From Pegoplata infirma (taxonomy: Eukaryota > Arthropoda > Insecta > Diptera > Anthomyiidae), in assembly GCA_963921195.1 (NCBI GenBank), contig OY992537.1:97360736-97424735 (forward strand): DNA of 64,000 nt. The letters are read 5' to 3'. Under the pieces are notes generated by a model. That model was not told the origin of the DNA. It did no database searches and was given only the letters and a program-made list of their open reading frames with translations. Every line of letters begins with the position of its first letter. Position 1 is the stretch's first letter. This document shows, one piece after another, positions 38,761 to 50,986 of this stretch. The translations under genes and the position numbers were made by a program.

Positions 38761-39409
38761 TATACCCTCCAACCACAGTACTCACTTTGTCATTGCGTGT
38801 GTATCGCATCAAAATATCGGTCTAGGACCCCATAAAGTATATATATTTATGATCAGTGATCGATTCTAAGACATTCTAGCGATGTCCGTCCGTCCGTCCG
38901 TCCGTCCGTCTGTCTGTCCGTCCGTCTGTCCGTCTGTAGTTAACACGATACAGTCCAAAATAAAAGAGCTAGACTCCCGACATTTGGCTTATGTTCCTAG
39001 GCAGGTTAAGTTCGTAAATGAGCAAAATCGGATCAGGGGGAAAAAAGTTCCCCTTTGAAGAACTAAACCAACCTCTGAAAAATTCCATATTTTTACATGA
39101 TTTTTTGTGTTTTTGTTTAACAAATCCAACATTTTTATGCTACAAGAAGTTCAAAGTCATGCATTTGGACCCACAGAATTAGAAGATATCGTTTTTCGGT
39201 CCGCTCCCCCCCCCCCCCCCTTTATGGGCGTGCAAAAAGCATAAGAATGGATTTTTAAACACATATTCGAGAAGAAATGTGCCCCCCAATTTCAACTTCC
39301 AACCCCACCCTCCCCAAAGAAAAGAAAACGCTTTGCAATTTTTTTATTTATTTGCATGTTGGAGGGTATAAAAGATTCGGCACAGCCGAATTTAACACTC
39401 TTACCTGTT
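38761..39409 (+). mobile_element. Helentron (DINE-1-like), near complete
   Basis: TATACCCTCCAACCACAG head, GTCC/GTCTG tract at 38887-38935, TTCGGCACAGCCGAA hairpin and CTCTTACCTGTT end. A C14-15 run lies at about 39206. A pyrimidine (TTTCTTTTC)n stretch and a G14 run (39470-39483) follow. Confidence 0.85.
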
Positions 39410-39483
39410 TTCTTTCTTTTTCTTTCTCTTTTCTTTTCTTTATTTTTTTTTTTCTTTTTGAAATTTGGTATGGGGGGGGGGGG

Positions 39484-40110
39484 GAATTTCCCCTTCGAAA
39501 AATGTTCGATCTGTCACAGCCCGCTAAAATGTTATAAGCTGTCAAAAATTTCCAAAAATACGTTTTTAGTGAACTTTGACCTTTACAAACACCCGACGCG
39601 GTAGAAAAAATTGGAAACCTGCTTCTGATTCAGCATAGAAAGGTTAATCCAAAATGAGTGGTCAGATCCCAGAATATCATCCAAAAATATCACAAAAGAA
39701 CTCTCAAAAATGGTTTATAATTACATCATTTTAAAAAAATTTTTATTTTTTGTACCATTTTATTTTTTGTACCAATTGTCAAAGCAAAATCTGCCCTTTC
39801 AAAATGCATGTTTAAAAAAAAAATTAAAAATATATATTTCCGCCCTCTGTTACAAGTTTTTGGAAAAAATTCCGTTGTATTAATTTTTGCTGTAGAATCG
39901 ACTGGTGAAATCAGATTTGCAATATTTTCAGCCACTTTTGATCTGTAAAAAAAATCCGCTCAAAACCCGCATTTTCAGGTGCGTTGAACTCCAAGTAGCG
40001 AAATTGCCGATAAGCCGAGACACTCTAACCTTAGAGTTGTCTCTTTTATATATATTTTATATTTCATGCAAATCGGTTCAAAAAAGTTGAGATACTACCC
40101 TTATAAGTGA
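39484..40110. mobile_element. Fragments of the 19427-type hAT and of foldback A
   Basis: 'gtagaatcgactggtgaaat' and 'tcagatttgcaatattttc' match about 20020-20100. From about 40000, 'gccgataagccgagacact' to 'gttgagatactacccttat' is the right terminus of foldback A. The same hAT-in-foldback-A order as in the 17-26 kb nest suggests a copy of that composite. Confidence 0.6.
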
Positions 40111-40271
40111 AAACCCTTAAAAAATGTGAAAATGTATTTTTTCTACCTTGTATACTACAATCACGTAAATTAAAAAAATTTCTGTGAGGGTGACTCACCA
40201 CTGAATTTTAAGGGCGAGGGTGTCTCCTGGAAGGAAGTGTTTCCTGTTGGCATGACCCACATATATCGACT

Positions 40272-41790
40272 GTATATAGGGCATTACATGCCAAATCGGA
40301 CTAATTTTTTTTTAGATGATCCCAATTTTTTTAACATGTTTTAGTACTCTTCGAAAAATCCTTCCTGTTAAGTTTTTAGATTTTTTTGATGACACGTTAA
40401 AAAAATAATGAATTTGCAAAAAAGCGGAGCTTGTTCCTTTCCTTTTTACTCATAAATTCTTCAAAAATGGTCCGAATTCCATTTTTAATGTTTAATTTTT
40501 GTTTTTTTTTACCTAAAATCCTAAAAAATTAATAAAAGTGTTCTAATATGCGTTTTTTAAGTTTTAAAATTTAAATCTCATTTTGGAAAATGTTTGTACT
40601 TTTTGATTTTTTTTAGAGCTAACCGCTCTAACAGCCAAAAGAGTGTCCCTAGAGGGGACGAATGTATAATTAACCCAAAATATTTTTCAATATAAATATT
40701 ATCTCAAAACATATCCACCCTCTATCTTCCACCCTTAGGGTGAGTGTGAGCTTCACTTACACTCACGTTGACTCGCACTCACAAAACTCTTATTTATACA
40801 AAAAAAAATTGAAAAGCTAATATTTCAAAAATCTTTCAAAATTTTCAGCAAAATTCAAAGTTCAACGAAATTTTACATTTTTCTTTGCTTGTTTCGAGAC
40901 GAAATCTTAAGTTAAGCCAATTTTTAAAATTTTTTTGTAGCATTTTTGGTACGAAAGGAAATATGAAGAGAAAAAAAATCACGCAAACTCACGCAAAAAA
41001 ATTAACTAACGCACACTCACTTACGCAAAAATCTTACTCACGCACACTCACTCACGCAATTTTTTTCTCCACTCACACTCACTCACAATCACGTGAGTAA
41101 AAATTAATTCAGTCATACTCACGTGTGAATCACGCTGTAATTTGCTCATGTGCCCATCTCTGGTACTCCCCAACACTTTTTCAAAACAAACCTACCCCTT
41201 GTCTTCACTCCCTAAGTAGGCTCATATATAATTTTTTAAATTATTTTTTTTAATTTATAAAAAATAAAAAATAAATGTATGTATGTGGAGCGCCTTAAGG
41301 ATTGAAGATACAGGGTAGTTAGGTTCTGAGAAAATGTTTGAATTGAAAAAATATTGTAGATCGGTCATACATTTGACTGCTCCAGGCGCATTCTTAGGGC
41401 AGTTAGAGCGGTTGGAGCAAATTGTTAAAAATGTAATTTTTTATGGGAGCTCCCTTAGGAATAGGAGATAAGAGTGTAAGTTTGTTTAAAAAAAATGTTT
41501 ATGGGTAAAAATTAATGGGGTTCGATCTTGCCATTGACCCCTCTATGACGCACCATATGAGCAGTGATTTAAAAATTGGAAAACTGCAAAAAAAGTTTTT
41601 GAAAAAATCTTTAAAAATAGCATTTATTATGGTCCCGCGATCTTACTGGACAAAAAAACTTGATGAATGAACAGACATGTTCCAAAAAAAAATTTTTAAA
41701 AAATCAAAGAGAACAAATATTTTCCAAAATGAGATTTAAATTTTAAAACTTAAAAATCTTTAAAGATTTTTTAAGGATTTCTTTCTAAAA
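40272..41790. mobile_element. Foldback P1, diverged copy, interrupted
   Basis: Left arm 'gggcattacatgccaaatcg', internal 165-bp modules with 'ggtaggttaggttctgag' style phrases, and the 'tgacgcaccat' block. Interrupted by a CACTCAC MITE. The right terminus is lost. Confidence 0.65.
40745..41163. mobile_element. CACTCAC hAT MITE, left-truncated
   Basis: Closely parallels 11590-11980, ending CATGTGCCCATCTCT; the left TAGAGATGGGC end is missing. Confidence 0.7.
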
Positions 41791-41802
41791 TACATAAAAA
41801 AA

Positions 41803-42343
41803 AAAACAAGTCAAAAAGTTTAATTCGGCTTTGGCAAATTTTTTGATACCCTAAAAAATTAAAAAAAAAATCCGCTGGAAAGAAAATTTTTTGCGAAAAA
41901 AAAAATCCGCGAAAATTTTTTTTTTGTAAAAAATAAGTTTGTTCTTGTTTTAATACCATTCAGCATTGAATTCTTTTCACAAATATCAACCAGCAGCCGA
42001 ACTGAAGCATTTTGTATTTTTAGGTTATGTATAATGTACCAAAATTTTCGAGGTGCGCTTACATTTTCGTTCATAACCTTTGAACCGCAGAACCGATTTC
42101 GCTTAAATGCAATACCAAACTGCTCGGGACAACAACAAGTAAATATGTTAAGGTTAAGTCATATTTGACTAATATTTTGGCCCTGATCGCCATTTCAACA
42201 GACAGACGGACATCGCTAGAATGTCTGTAAATCAATCACTGATCAATAATATATATACTTGGGGTCCCAAACCGATATTTTGATAAGTTATCAATGAAAT
42301 GACAAGCTTATATACCACTAACAATAAGTGGAGGGTATAAAAA
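41803..42343 (-). mobile_element. Helentron, third variant
   Basis: Mirrors the first part and end of the copy at 54556: ACAAGTCAAAAAGTTTAATT + 'cggctttggc', 'aaaatccgctggaaag', 'gctcgggacaacaacaagta', the GACATCGCTAGAATGTC core and GTGGAGGGTATAAAA. No satellite is present in this copy. Confidence 0.7.
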
Positions 42344-42349
42344 AATCAA

Positions 42350-42970
42350 TTGTAATTCGAATATTCCAATTGTAATTCGAAAAATATCAACTGAAATTCC
42401 GTTTATATTATGCGAAAAACAACGGATCTTTTTCAAATACCTATTGATATTTTTCGAATTACAATTGATCTATTTCGATTCGAAATTTTCGAATTACAAC
42501 TAATCTCGTTCGAAATATGTACATTTGATCTTTTTCGATTTGCAGTCGAATTTAAATTGATCGATTTGAAATTGATCTTTATCGAATTACAGTTTATAAA
42601 TTGAAGAGCTTATTGTAAAAACTCGATAAGCAACATTTCGTTTTATGGTGGTTTTTGCCTTAAAACTTTTGAAATAATGATTAAAATAGATCTTTTGAAG
42701 AACTTTTATACTCAAGATACTTGTACGAATGGTTTAAACAAAACTTTTGCCAAAAATCTGTCAATGAGACATAAGTAAAAAGCGAAAAACACCAAAAAAT
42801 AAAATGTTGCTTATCAAGTTTTTGCAATAAGCCCTTCAATTGAAATCTTCGAATTACAATTGGAATTTTTATACTACAAATGGAATCTTCGAATTATAAA
42901 TGGAATCTTCGAATTACAAGAAAAATCTTTGAAAAACAATTGATCATTTTCGAATTACAACTGTAAATGG
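42350..42970. repeat. AATTCGAA-type tandem repeat, split by a MITE
   Basis: Units like CAATTGTAATTCGAAxATxx before 42600 and after 42842, with both orientations intermixed. Confidence 0.65.
42601..42841. mobile_element. MITE with ~55-bp TIRs
   Basis: Left GAAGAGCTTATTGTAAAAAC and right GTTTTTGCAATAAGCCCTTC mirror each other, as do GATAAGCAACATTTCGTTTT and AAAATGTTGCTTATC. 241 bp, no ORF. Confidence 0.8.
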
Positions 42971-43453
42971 TGTAGTATGTTAAGACGATGCAGATAAGCG
43001 AATTAATTTTAATAAAATAGCAAATTATACTAATGTTTCAAATGACTTTTAGATTTGGGCCTTATTTATAATTGACTGCATAAAATTGCTTAAAATCTTA
43101 ACCAACTGTTGCATTGTTATCTTTTAAACTAAATTTTAAGAAAAAAAATATACATACATAAATTTTAAAGATAACAAAATGAGTTTTAATAAACAAAACG
43201 TGAATACCCAAACGTAATCGTCAAAAAAAATCGTTATACTGATAACTCTAAACTATGGAAGATAAACTCCTACAGTGTGATACCCTGCAAAATTTTTAAA
43301 AACAATTAGATTTTTTATAATTTTAAGTGAAAATTAAAGAAAAAAAATAAATTTAGAACTAAAATTTTAAATTATTTTTTTTTTGATTTGACAACAAAGA
43401 TGTCGCTTATCGAAGCAACAAAAAGTATACATGTTAGATATAGTCATCTCTGT
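42971..43453. other. Unassigned AT-rich DNA
   Basis: No gene, no repeat recognised. Confidence 0.4.
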
Positions 43454-43630
43454 GGCCCCTGTAGGTTAGTTAGTAGCGTGCTAGCCTATGAAACAAGGGG
43501 TTGTGAGTTCGTTTCCCACCAAAACTCTTGGTCGATTTCGTTACAACGAGACGATGGTCATTATTACCAGTTCTCTAGGTTGAAATTATTAAAAAAAGTT
43601 ATTTGTAATTAAAAAATAGAAAAAAAACAT
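43454..43630 (+). mobile_element. tRNA-derived SINE, copy 3
   Basis: GGCCCCTGTAGGTTAGTTAG head, B box GAGTTCGTTTCCC, 'gacgatggtcattattacc' body and A-rich tail. The most diverged of the three. Confidence 0.82.
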
Positions 43631-43679
43631 AAAGTACTTGATCATGGGATCAAAATTATTATTATTAGTCAGCTCTGTG

Positions 43680-43830
43680 TAATATTTTTTCCATGATCAC
43701 CATTTCAACAGAAAGGCAGACGGACATCTATATATCGACTTAAAATTCATCGAGGATCACAAATATATATACTTCATGGGCTCCCAAAACAAAATTTCAA
43801 TGAGTTAGAAACGAATGATGTGACGAAAAT
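43680..43830 (-). mobile_element. Helentron fragment
   Basis: 'atgatcaccatttcaacag', 'cagacggacatc' and 'atatatacttcatgggctcc' are the reversed core of the 54556-type Helentron. Confidence 0.55.
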
Positions 43831-43945
43831 GATGCAGGTAGGGTGCAACACAAAAAATGTATAAATGTATCTGTCTACTTGACTATCTACAACAATAACA
43901 TCAAATCACAAACACTTTTATCATCTTGTAAATAGTAAATAGAAG

Positions 43946-45022
43946 CAGGGTCGCCAGTTTTTTTTTGGATGCCATCCCCAAATTAAAATTTCTCATCCCC
44001 AAAAATCCCCAAAAAATTTTTTTTCAAAATTTACTAAACGCAAAAAACACTTCCAACCCATTAAGTGCTTTTGAGTAATTTAGCCAATTTTTTAGAACAA
44101 AAACTTGGTTAACTTACGTACAAACACTTGCTGGTATTTTACACAGAAACTTGGCTAAAAAGTGTAAGTGTATTTTGCGTGTTGAGCGATTAGCACATCG
44201 TTTGAAGTGGCCAATTTTTCGATAAGTATTATGATAAAATTCAAAAGCAACGGAAATGTTTTATCACGGATGGATAACTCACGGATTTTTAATTTACACA
44301 CCAGCGATAGAGTACTTTATTGGTCCAAATTTAATTTAATCTTGTTTTATATCTTGAATTCCCTCAAAAGTTTTCTCAGCAAACGTAAGTCATCGGCCCT
44401 AAGAAATTGTTTGTATCCTTTAAAAAAAAACAACGAAAATTCTTTTAAGTTTTGATATACATATTGCCGTAAAACCCCTTAAATTTTTATAAATACTAAC
44501 TCCGGAATAGGTATCTAAAACGACCAGTATTTTCAATTGATGTACTTTTAGACTTTTTTCTACAGAAAAAAACTAGTGAATTTTGGAAATTTTCTTTAAT
44601 AGATTTAAATGATATACCTACTATAGAAAATGTATGAAAATTTACAATTTGGTTTAAAGAAAAATAAAAGCATGATAACATGATACCACTACGATTCAGG
44701 TTTTGACAGAAACCATATAAAATGTTAGTTTTTTTCTATATAAATGTCACATTATTCCTACGTTTGAGGTTTTTTTTGTATGCTTTAATGTCCACGATTT
44801 ATCAAAAATAAAGTAGAGGTAATTTTACCTATTTTAGCATTATTTTATGATTAATGTATTTAAAAAACACTTGTTTATCTAAAATATTTCATCCCCTAAA
44901 AATCCCCGAAAAAATAAGTGTCATCCCCATGTAATCCCCGGATCCCCAAATCAAATTTTTCATCCCCAATTTCCCAAAAAAATCCCCTATTTGGGGACAA
45001 AACCCCTAAACTGGCAACACTG
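43946..45022. mobile_element. hAT-type element, TIR CAGGGTCGCCAGTTT
   Basis: Perfect AATAGAAG duplication (43938-43945 and 45023-45030); termini CAGGGTCGCCAGTTT and AAACTGGCAACACTG, each followed by 'catccccaaa'-type repeats. No transposase. It ends about 180 bp from the Fnta stop codon. Confidence 0.88.
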
Positions 45023-45201
45023 AATAGAAGTTTATTTTTAAAAAAAAAAAATACGACTATATTGTGTTTACAAATTTTCAAAAATATTTACCATTTAGAA
45101 AAGAATATTTAAAAAAAATTTAGATTGGAGCTTAAAACTACAGTTAACCTTTTCTTTAAGTAAATTATCTTCATCAGCCGATAAAAAAAACACCATGACT
45201 T

Positions 45202-45691
45202 TTACAACTCCTTGGAATCTAATTTAGTTTTTAGTTGATCTGCAAGATATTGCCAATATTTACGTCTGATTACATCATGTTTCTTTGACATATCATCACA
45301 TAGGGAATAGACTTTACGCGAAAGCGTCTCTTGTTCTACCACTTCTGTTGTATGCAAACATCTTTCCATATATGCATCTATTAAAAATGCTAACAAATAT
45401 GGGGATCTGGAATTATTGTTGTATAGGCCTTCACAAAATTCTATGACCTCTGGAAATTGATTTAATGAACCTGTATCAGTTTGTTTTAAAATGCCCTTAA
45501 GATAATTCCATGAACTTTCATTATTTTTAACAATACGTATACGATTCATGGCATATTCTAATTCACGTTGTATTATATCGGGTGTAAAACTAAAATGTTT
45601 AAGTACAAAAAAACGCTGATTCCAAGCGGAATTATTGCGTATATCTTCGGAAATTAAACGATCAACAAAGGATAATTCATCATCGTAGAGA
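45202..45691 (-). CDS. Fnta: Fnta exon 3
   Basis: Acceptor TTTTTTCCAG; continues [14 protein letters not shown] to the C-terminus KLDSKEL and TAA at 45204-45202. PPTA repeats 4-5. Confidence 0.95.
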
Positions 45692-48600
45692 CTGGAAAAA
45701 AAAATAATAGAGAAAAGTAAAAGGTTTAGGGAATTTTTGCTATTAGAAAAATGTCTCATATAAGAAAAATATCTATATTAGAAAAATGTCTTAGAATCTG
45801 AGAATTTTTTCCATAATAAAAATGTCTCAGAATCTGAGATTTTTTCTATAAGGAAAATATCCCAGAATTTGAGAGTTTTTCTATAAGAAAAATGTCTCAG
45901 AATCTGGGAATTTTTGTAAATGAAAAATGTCTCAAAATCAAGAATTTTTCTTTAAGAAGAAAACTCTCAGATTTTAAGAGTTTTTCTATAAGAAAAATTT
46001 CTCAGTATCTGAGAATATTTCTATAAGAAAAATGTCTTAGAATCTGAGAATATTTCTATATGAAAAATGTCTCAGAATTTGAGAATTTTTCAATAAGAAA
46101 ACTGTCTCAGAATCTGAGAATTTTTCTATAAGAAAAATAACTTAGAATCTGAGAATATTTCTATAAGAAAAATGTTTCAAAATCTGAGAGTTTTTCTATA
46201 AGAAAAATGTCTCAGAATCTGAGACTTTTTCTATAAGAAAAATGTCTCAGAATCTGAGACTTTTTCTATAAGAAAAATGTCTCAGAATCTGAGACTTTTT
46301 CTATAAGAAAAATGTCTCAGAATCTGAGACTTTTTCTATAAGAAAAATGTCTCAGAATCTGAGACTTTTTCTATAAGAAAAATGTCTCAGAATCTGAGAC
46401 TTTTTCTATAAGAAAAATGTCTCAGAATCTGAGCTTTTTCTATAAGAAAAATGTCTCAGAATCTGAGACTTTTTCTATAAGAAAAATGTCTCAGAATCTG
46501 AGACTTTTTCTATAAGAAAAATGTCTCAGAATCTGAGACTTTTTCTATAAGAAAAATGTCTCAGAATCTGAGACTTTTTCTATAAGAAAAATGTCTCAGA
46601 ATCTGAGACTTTTTCTATAAGAAAAATGTCTCAGAATCTGAGACTTTTTCTATAAGAAAAATGTCTCAGAATCTGAGACTTTTTCTATAAGAAAAATGTC
46701 TCAGAATCTGAGACTTTTTCTATAAGAAAAATGTCTCAGAATCTGAGACTTTTTCTATAAGAAAAATGTCTCAGAATCTGAGACTTTTTCTATAAGAAAA
46801 ATGTCTCAGAATCTGAGACTTTTTCTATAAGAAAAATGTCTCAGAATTTGAGAATTTTTCTGTAAGAAAAATATGCCAGAATCTGAGAATTTTTCTGTAA
46901 GAAAAATATGCCAGAATCTGAGAATTTTTCTATAAGAAAACTGTCTCAAAATCTGAGAATTTTTCTATGATAAAAAAAGTATCAGAATCTGAGAATTTTT
47001 CTATAAGAAAAATGTTTCAGAATCTGAGAATTTTTCTATAAGAAAAATTTATCAGAAACTGATAATTTTTCTATAAGAAAAATGTCTCAGAATTTGAGAA
47101 TTTTTCTATAAGAAAAAAATCTCAGAATCTGAGAATATTTCTATAAGAAAAATGTCTCAGAATCTGAGAATTTTTCTATAAGAAAAATGTCTCAGAATTT
47201 AAAATTTTTCTATAAGAAAAATATCCCAGAATTTGAGAATTTTTCTATAAGAAAAATATCTCAAAATCTGAGAATTTTCTATAAGAAAAATGTCTCAAAT
47301 GTTTTTTATAGGAAATATGTCTCAGAATCTAAGAATTTTTCTATAAGAAAAATGTCTCTGAATCTGAGAATTTTTCTATAAGAAAAATGTCTCAAAATCT
47401 AAGAATTTTTTTATAAGAAAGATCTCAGAATCTGAGAATTTTTCTATAAGAAAAAAATCTCAGAATCTGAGAATATTTCTATAAGAAAAATGTCTCAGAA
47501 TTTAAAATTTTTCTATAAGAAAAATATTCCAGAATTTGAGAATTTTTCTATAAGAAAAATGTCTCAGAATCTGAGAATTTTTCTATAAGAAAAATGTCTC
47601 AGAATCTGAGAATTTTTCTATAAGAAAAATGTCTCAGAATCTGAGATTTTTTCTATAAGAAAAATGTCTCAGAAACTGAGATTTTTTCTATAAGAAAAAT
47701 GTATCAGAATCTAAGAATTTTTCTATAAGAAAAAAGTCTTAGATTTTGAGAATTTTTCTACAAGAAAAATGTCTCAAAATCTGAGAATTTTTTTATAAGA
47801 AAAATGTCTCAGAATTTGAGAATTTTTCTATAAGAAAAATGGCTCAGAATTTGAGAATTTTTCTATAAGAAAAATGTCTATGAATCTGAGAATTTTTCTA
47901 TAAAAAAAATGTCTCAGAATCTGAGAATTTTTCTATAATAAAACTGTCTCAGAATCTGAGAATTTCTCTATGATAAAAAAAGTTTCAGAATCTGACAATT
48001 TTTCTACAAGAAAAATGTCTTGGGATGTTTTTTATAGGAAAAATTTTTCAGAATCTTAAGAGTTTTTCTTTAAGAAAAATGTTTTAGAATTTGAGAATTT
48101 TTCTATAAGAAAAATGTCTCAGAATTTGAGAATTTTTCTATAAGAAAAAAATCTCAGAATCTGAGAATATTTCTATAAGAAAAATGTCTCAGAATCTGAG
48201 AATTTTTCTATAAGAAAAATGTCTCAGAATTTAAAATTTTTCTATAAGAAAAATATCCCAGAATTTGAGAATTTTTCTATAAGAAAAATGTCTCAGAATC
48301 TGAGAATTTTTCTATGAGAAAAATGTCTCTGAATCTGAGATTTTTTCTATAAGAAAAATGTATCAGAATCTAAGAATTTTTCTATAAGAAAAAAGTCTTA
48401 GATTTTGAGAATTTTTCTATAAGAAAACTGTCTCAGAATTTGAGAATTTTTCTATAATAAAAAAAAATTCAGAATCTGACAATTTTTCTACAAAAAATTG
48501 TCTTGAGAAGTTTTTTTTAAGAAAATTATCTCAGAATCTGAGAATTTTTCTATAAGAAAAATGTCTCAGAATTTGAGAATTTTTCTATAAGAAAAATGTC

Positions 48601-49675
48601 TCAGAATTTGAAAATTTTTCTATAAGAAAAATGTCTCAGAATCTGAGAATTTTTCTATAAAAAATGTTTCAGAATTTGGAAAATATTCTATAAGAAAAAT
48701 ATCTCAAAATCTGAGAGTTTTTCTTTTAGAAAAATGTCTCAGAATTTGAGAATTTTTCTATAAGAAAAATGTCCCAGAATCTGAGAATTTTTCTATAAGA
48801 AAAATGTTTCAGAATCTAAGAATTTTTCTATAAGAAAAATTTATCAGAAACTGATAATTTTTCTATAGGAAAAATATCTTAGAATCTGAGAATTTTTCTA
48901 CAAGAAAAATTTATCAGGTTTTGAAAATTTTTCTATAAAAAACTTGTTTCAGAATCTGAGAAGATAGAAAAAATTTCTCCCCATCTGTATGAAAAATGTC
49001 TGAGTATTTGTTTTAAGGAAAGATGTCTCAGAATTCTAGAATGTTTCTTTAGGAAAAATTTCTCCAAATCTTAAAATTCAAAAAAAAAAAAAAACAAGTC
49101 CTCTTACTTATATGTCCTTATTGCCCATTGTCTATGCTGCCATGCATGATAATTTTTAGCATCCGTGCGTAAAGCCATTTCTGTTAACTCCAATTCTTTG
49201 CTAGCATCATTCATCATTTCAACAATAACACGACGATGATGCCATACTTGATAGTTTTTAGCATTTTCCGTAATAACATCTTCAATATAGTTTAGTTCTT
49301 CATTTAAATCTTGGCCCAAAGCCCGTAATATATCACGACGATATTGCCAAACTGTATAATTGGCCGGATTTAAACGTAAGGCATCTGTGGTTAATTCCAA
49401 AGCCCTAACAGATTTTTCCTGACGAGCGAGTATGGCACGAAAATAGTCGAAGACTTCACGGACTTTAATAAATAGAAAACATATAAAGTGTTTTTGTTTT
49501 TCATCGAACAAATTTTAGTTGGAATATTTTTAAACTTACATTTTGCACTATATGCTATGGCCACAACTGGATTTTCGCCATCATCTTGAGCAATTGGTTT
49601 AACATCAGACCATTCATTACGCTGACTATACGGTATCCATTCAGCTGACCACTCCTCATCAGAACTATCACTCAT
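45202..49675 (-). CDS. Fnta: Protein farnesyltransferase/geranylgeranyltransferase I alpha subunit
   Basis: Three exons (49675-49540, 49462-49108, 45691-45202) splice at GT-AG to a 326-aa protein, close to the usual 320-380 aa. It has five PPTA repeats with the NxxxW core at W84, W119, W153, W187 and W225. Examples are [48 protein letters not shown] and [13 protein letters not shown]114, just before NYQVWHHRR, matches the lysine linked to catalysis in the mammalian subunit (K164 in rat). The family pairs with a FNTB or PGGT1B beta subunit to prenylate CaaX cysteines in the cytosol. The acidic start [13 protein letters not shown] suits the flexible N-terminus. Intron 1 is 77 bp; intron 2 is 3.4 kb and nearly all satellite. 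Nothing suggests decay. Confidence 0.95.
45738..49080. repeat. 35-bp double-palindrome satellite, array 2 in Fnta intron 2
   Basis: About 95 units fill intron 2 to within ~50 bp of the acceptor and ~30 bp of the donor. A homogeneous core (about 46195-46845, about 19 units) carries the same GAGACTTTTTC variant as array 1. The flanks are older: mostly GAGAATTTTTC with indels and substitutions rising towards the edges. The minus strand is transcribed with Fnta. Confidence 0.97.
49108..49462 (-). CDS. Fnta: Fnta exon 2
   Basis: Acceptor ATTAAAG; codes [10 protein letters not shown] to WAIRTY plus two bases, with donor AA|GTAAGA. Contains the first three PPTA repeats and K114. Confidence 0.95.
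49540..49675 (-). CDS. Fnta: Fnta exon 1
   Basis: Codes residues 1-45 plus one base, ending VVAIAYSAK; donor AAAT|GTAAGT. Confidence 0.93.
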
Positions 49676-50986
49676 TTTGGTTAGGAAAGTTGTTATTACT
49701 TGTTTTTGTTAAATACTTTCGTTTATAATGTTTTATTTTAAACTGTTATAAAGTTTTTTGCGACACACAACGTCTTTATCTGGTGTTATTTCGTTTATAA
49801 ATAAGAATAATTATTTTTTTCACTTTCACTGATTTTTTTCTCTGCGGCTTTTTCCACTATTTTATTTTGACATTTATCAACAGCTGACTCATATAGGTCT
49901 GTTTGTTTTGTTAAGTCCAAAAAAAAAAAGCTTTTAAGGTATTGCCAGATCGGAGTTTTTTGGAAATATATTTTTTTAAGCACTTTTTTAATTTCATCGT
50001 TGCCAACACAAAATAATTTTAGCAGTTGTCACAATTTTGCCATCAAATAAGGGGAATAACCGAAAAACAAGAAAAAAAGTTATCTTTATAGTTTTTCGTG
50101 TATAAAATCTCAATCGACAACACAAGGTGTTAATTTTTAAACAAAGTGCCACTTGATAAGCAAGTTCTTTAAAATTTAACATAAGAACTAACAACGCAAA
50201 AAACATAAATATTTATGTGAGTAGAAATGTTTAATTATGATTTTAATTTTTTTTTCTTGTAACAATTAAAGAAATAGGGCAAAACTGCGATTTACGGGGC
50301 ACTTAAAAATTACCAAAAAAAAAAAAATATGCCACCCGCTTTAGAATTAAAAACGAAAAAACCCGAAATTAAAATGTAAGAGGCTGGTGCTCCTAGGCCC
50401 CAAAGAGTACAGGTGTTCCTGGTACGTGTGGGCATTTAATTTAAATATAATTACTCAAATAAAACGTTTTTCTGCGTAGCCGGGCTTAGGGATTACAAAC
50501 TCTATAAATTAATTTAATTTAGTGAAGCCATAAATAGGTTTATAAACCTTTTTTTCGCGTTTAATTTTTTAGTGTTAAAATGATTAAAATTTCATATGCT
50601 CGGCCCCCTTAAATTTAAATTTTTTTTTTTTATTTTAAAGGGGGTGACATATTTTTTTTTTTTTTTTTAATTTTTGTTTGCCCAATAAACTGTAGTTTAG
50701 CTGGTTTAGCCAGATCTAGTTAATATCTTTAATAATTACAAGAAAAAATCTTAAAATTCGAAAGAATACCAATTTTTTCAAAATTGGGTGTATATTGTTT
50801 ATAGTATTGATTTTAGACGAAAACAAGGAAAGATATTGCAGAGAATAATCACGGCACAAAAATTTGGCAGATTGAAGCTTGCCCTCGAATTATGCCTTGT
50901 TGATGTTCGTACCAGTGTTGTCAGGTTCTTAGGGAGTTTTCTTCTTGAGCCTTTTGATACCCTCCACTCTAGTGATAGAGGGTATA
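49676..50986. other. Fnta 5' flank and unassigned AT-rich DNA
   Basis: The Fnta promoter must lie in the first part, but no TATA box or initiator stands out. 50111-50231 is a duplicated segment (see separate entry). 50930-50986 is a Helentron scrap (GATACCCTCCACTCTAGTGA). Confidence 0.45.
50111..50231. repeat. 121-bp duplicated segment (copy also at 59511-59631)
   Basis: Shares ACAACACAAGGTGT, TTTTTAAACAAAGT and AAGAACTAACAACGCAAAAA in the same order with the second copy, almost 90% alike by eye. Confidence 0.75.

Noticed and set aside
39356..39604. 82-aa ORF across the Helentron end and a G14 run
   Set aside because: Crosses an element boundary and homopolymers; not conserved between Helentron copies.
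49795..49983. 62-aa minus-strand ORF upstream of Fnta as a small gene
   Set aside because: Low-complexity lysine-rich translation with no homology I recognise and no supporting signals; chance in AT-rich DNA.
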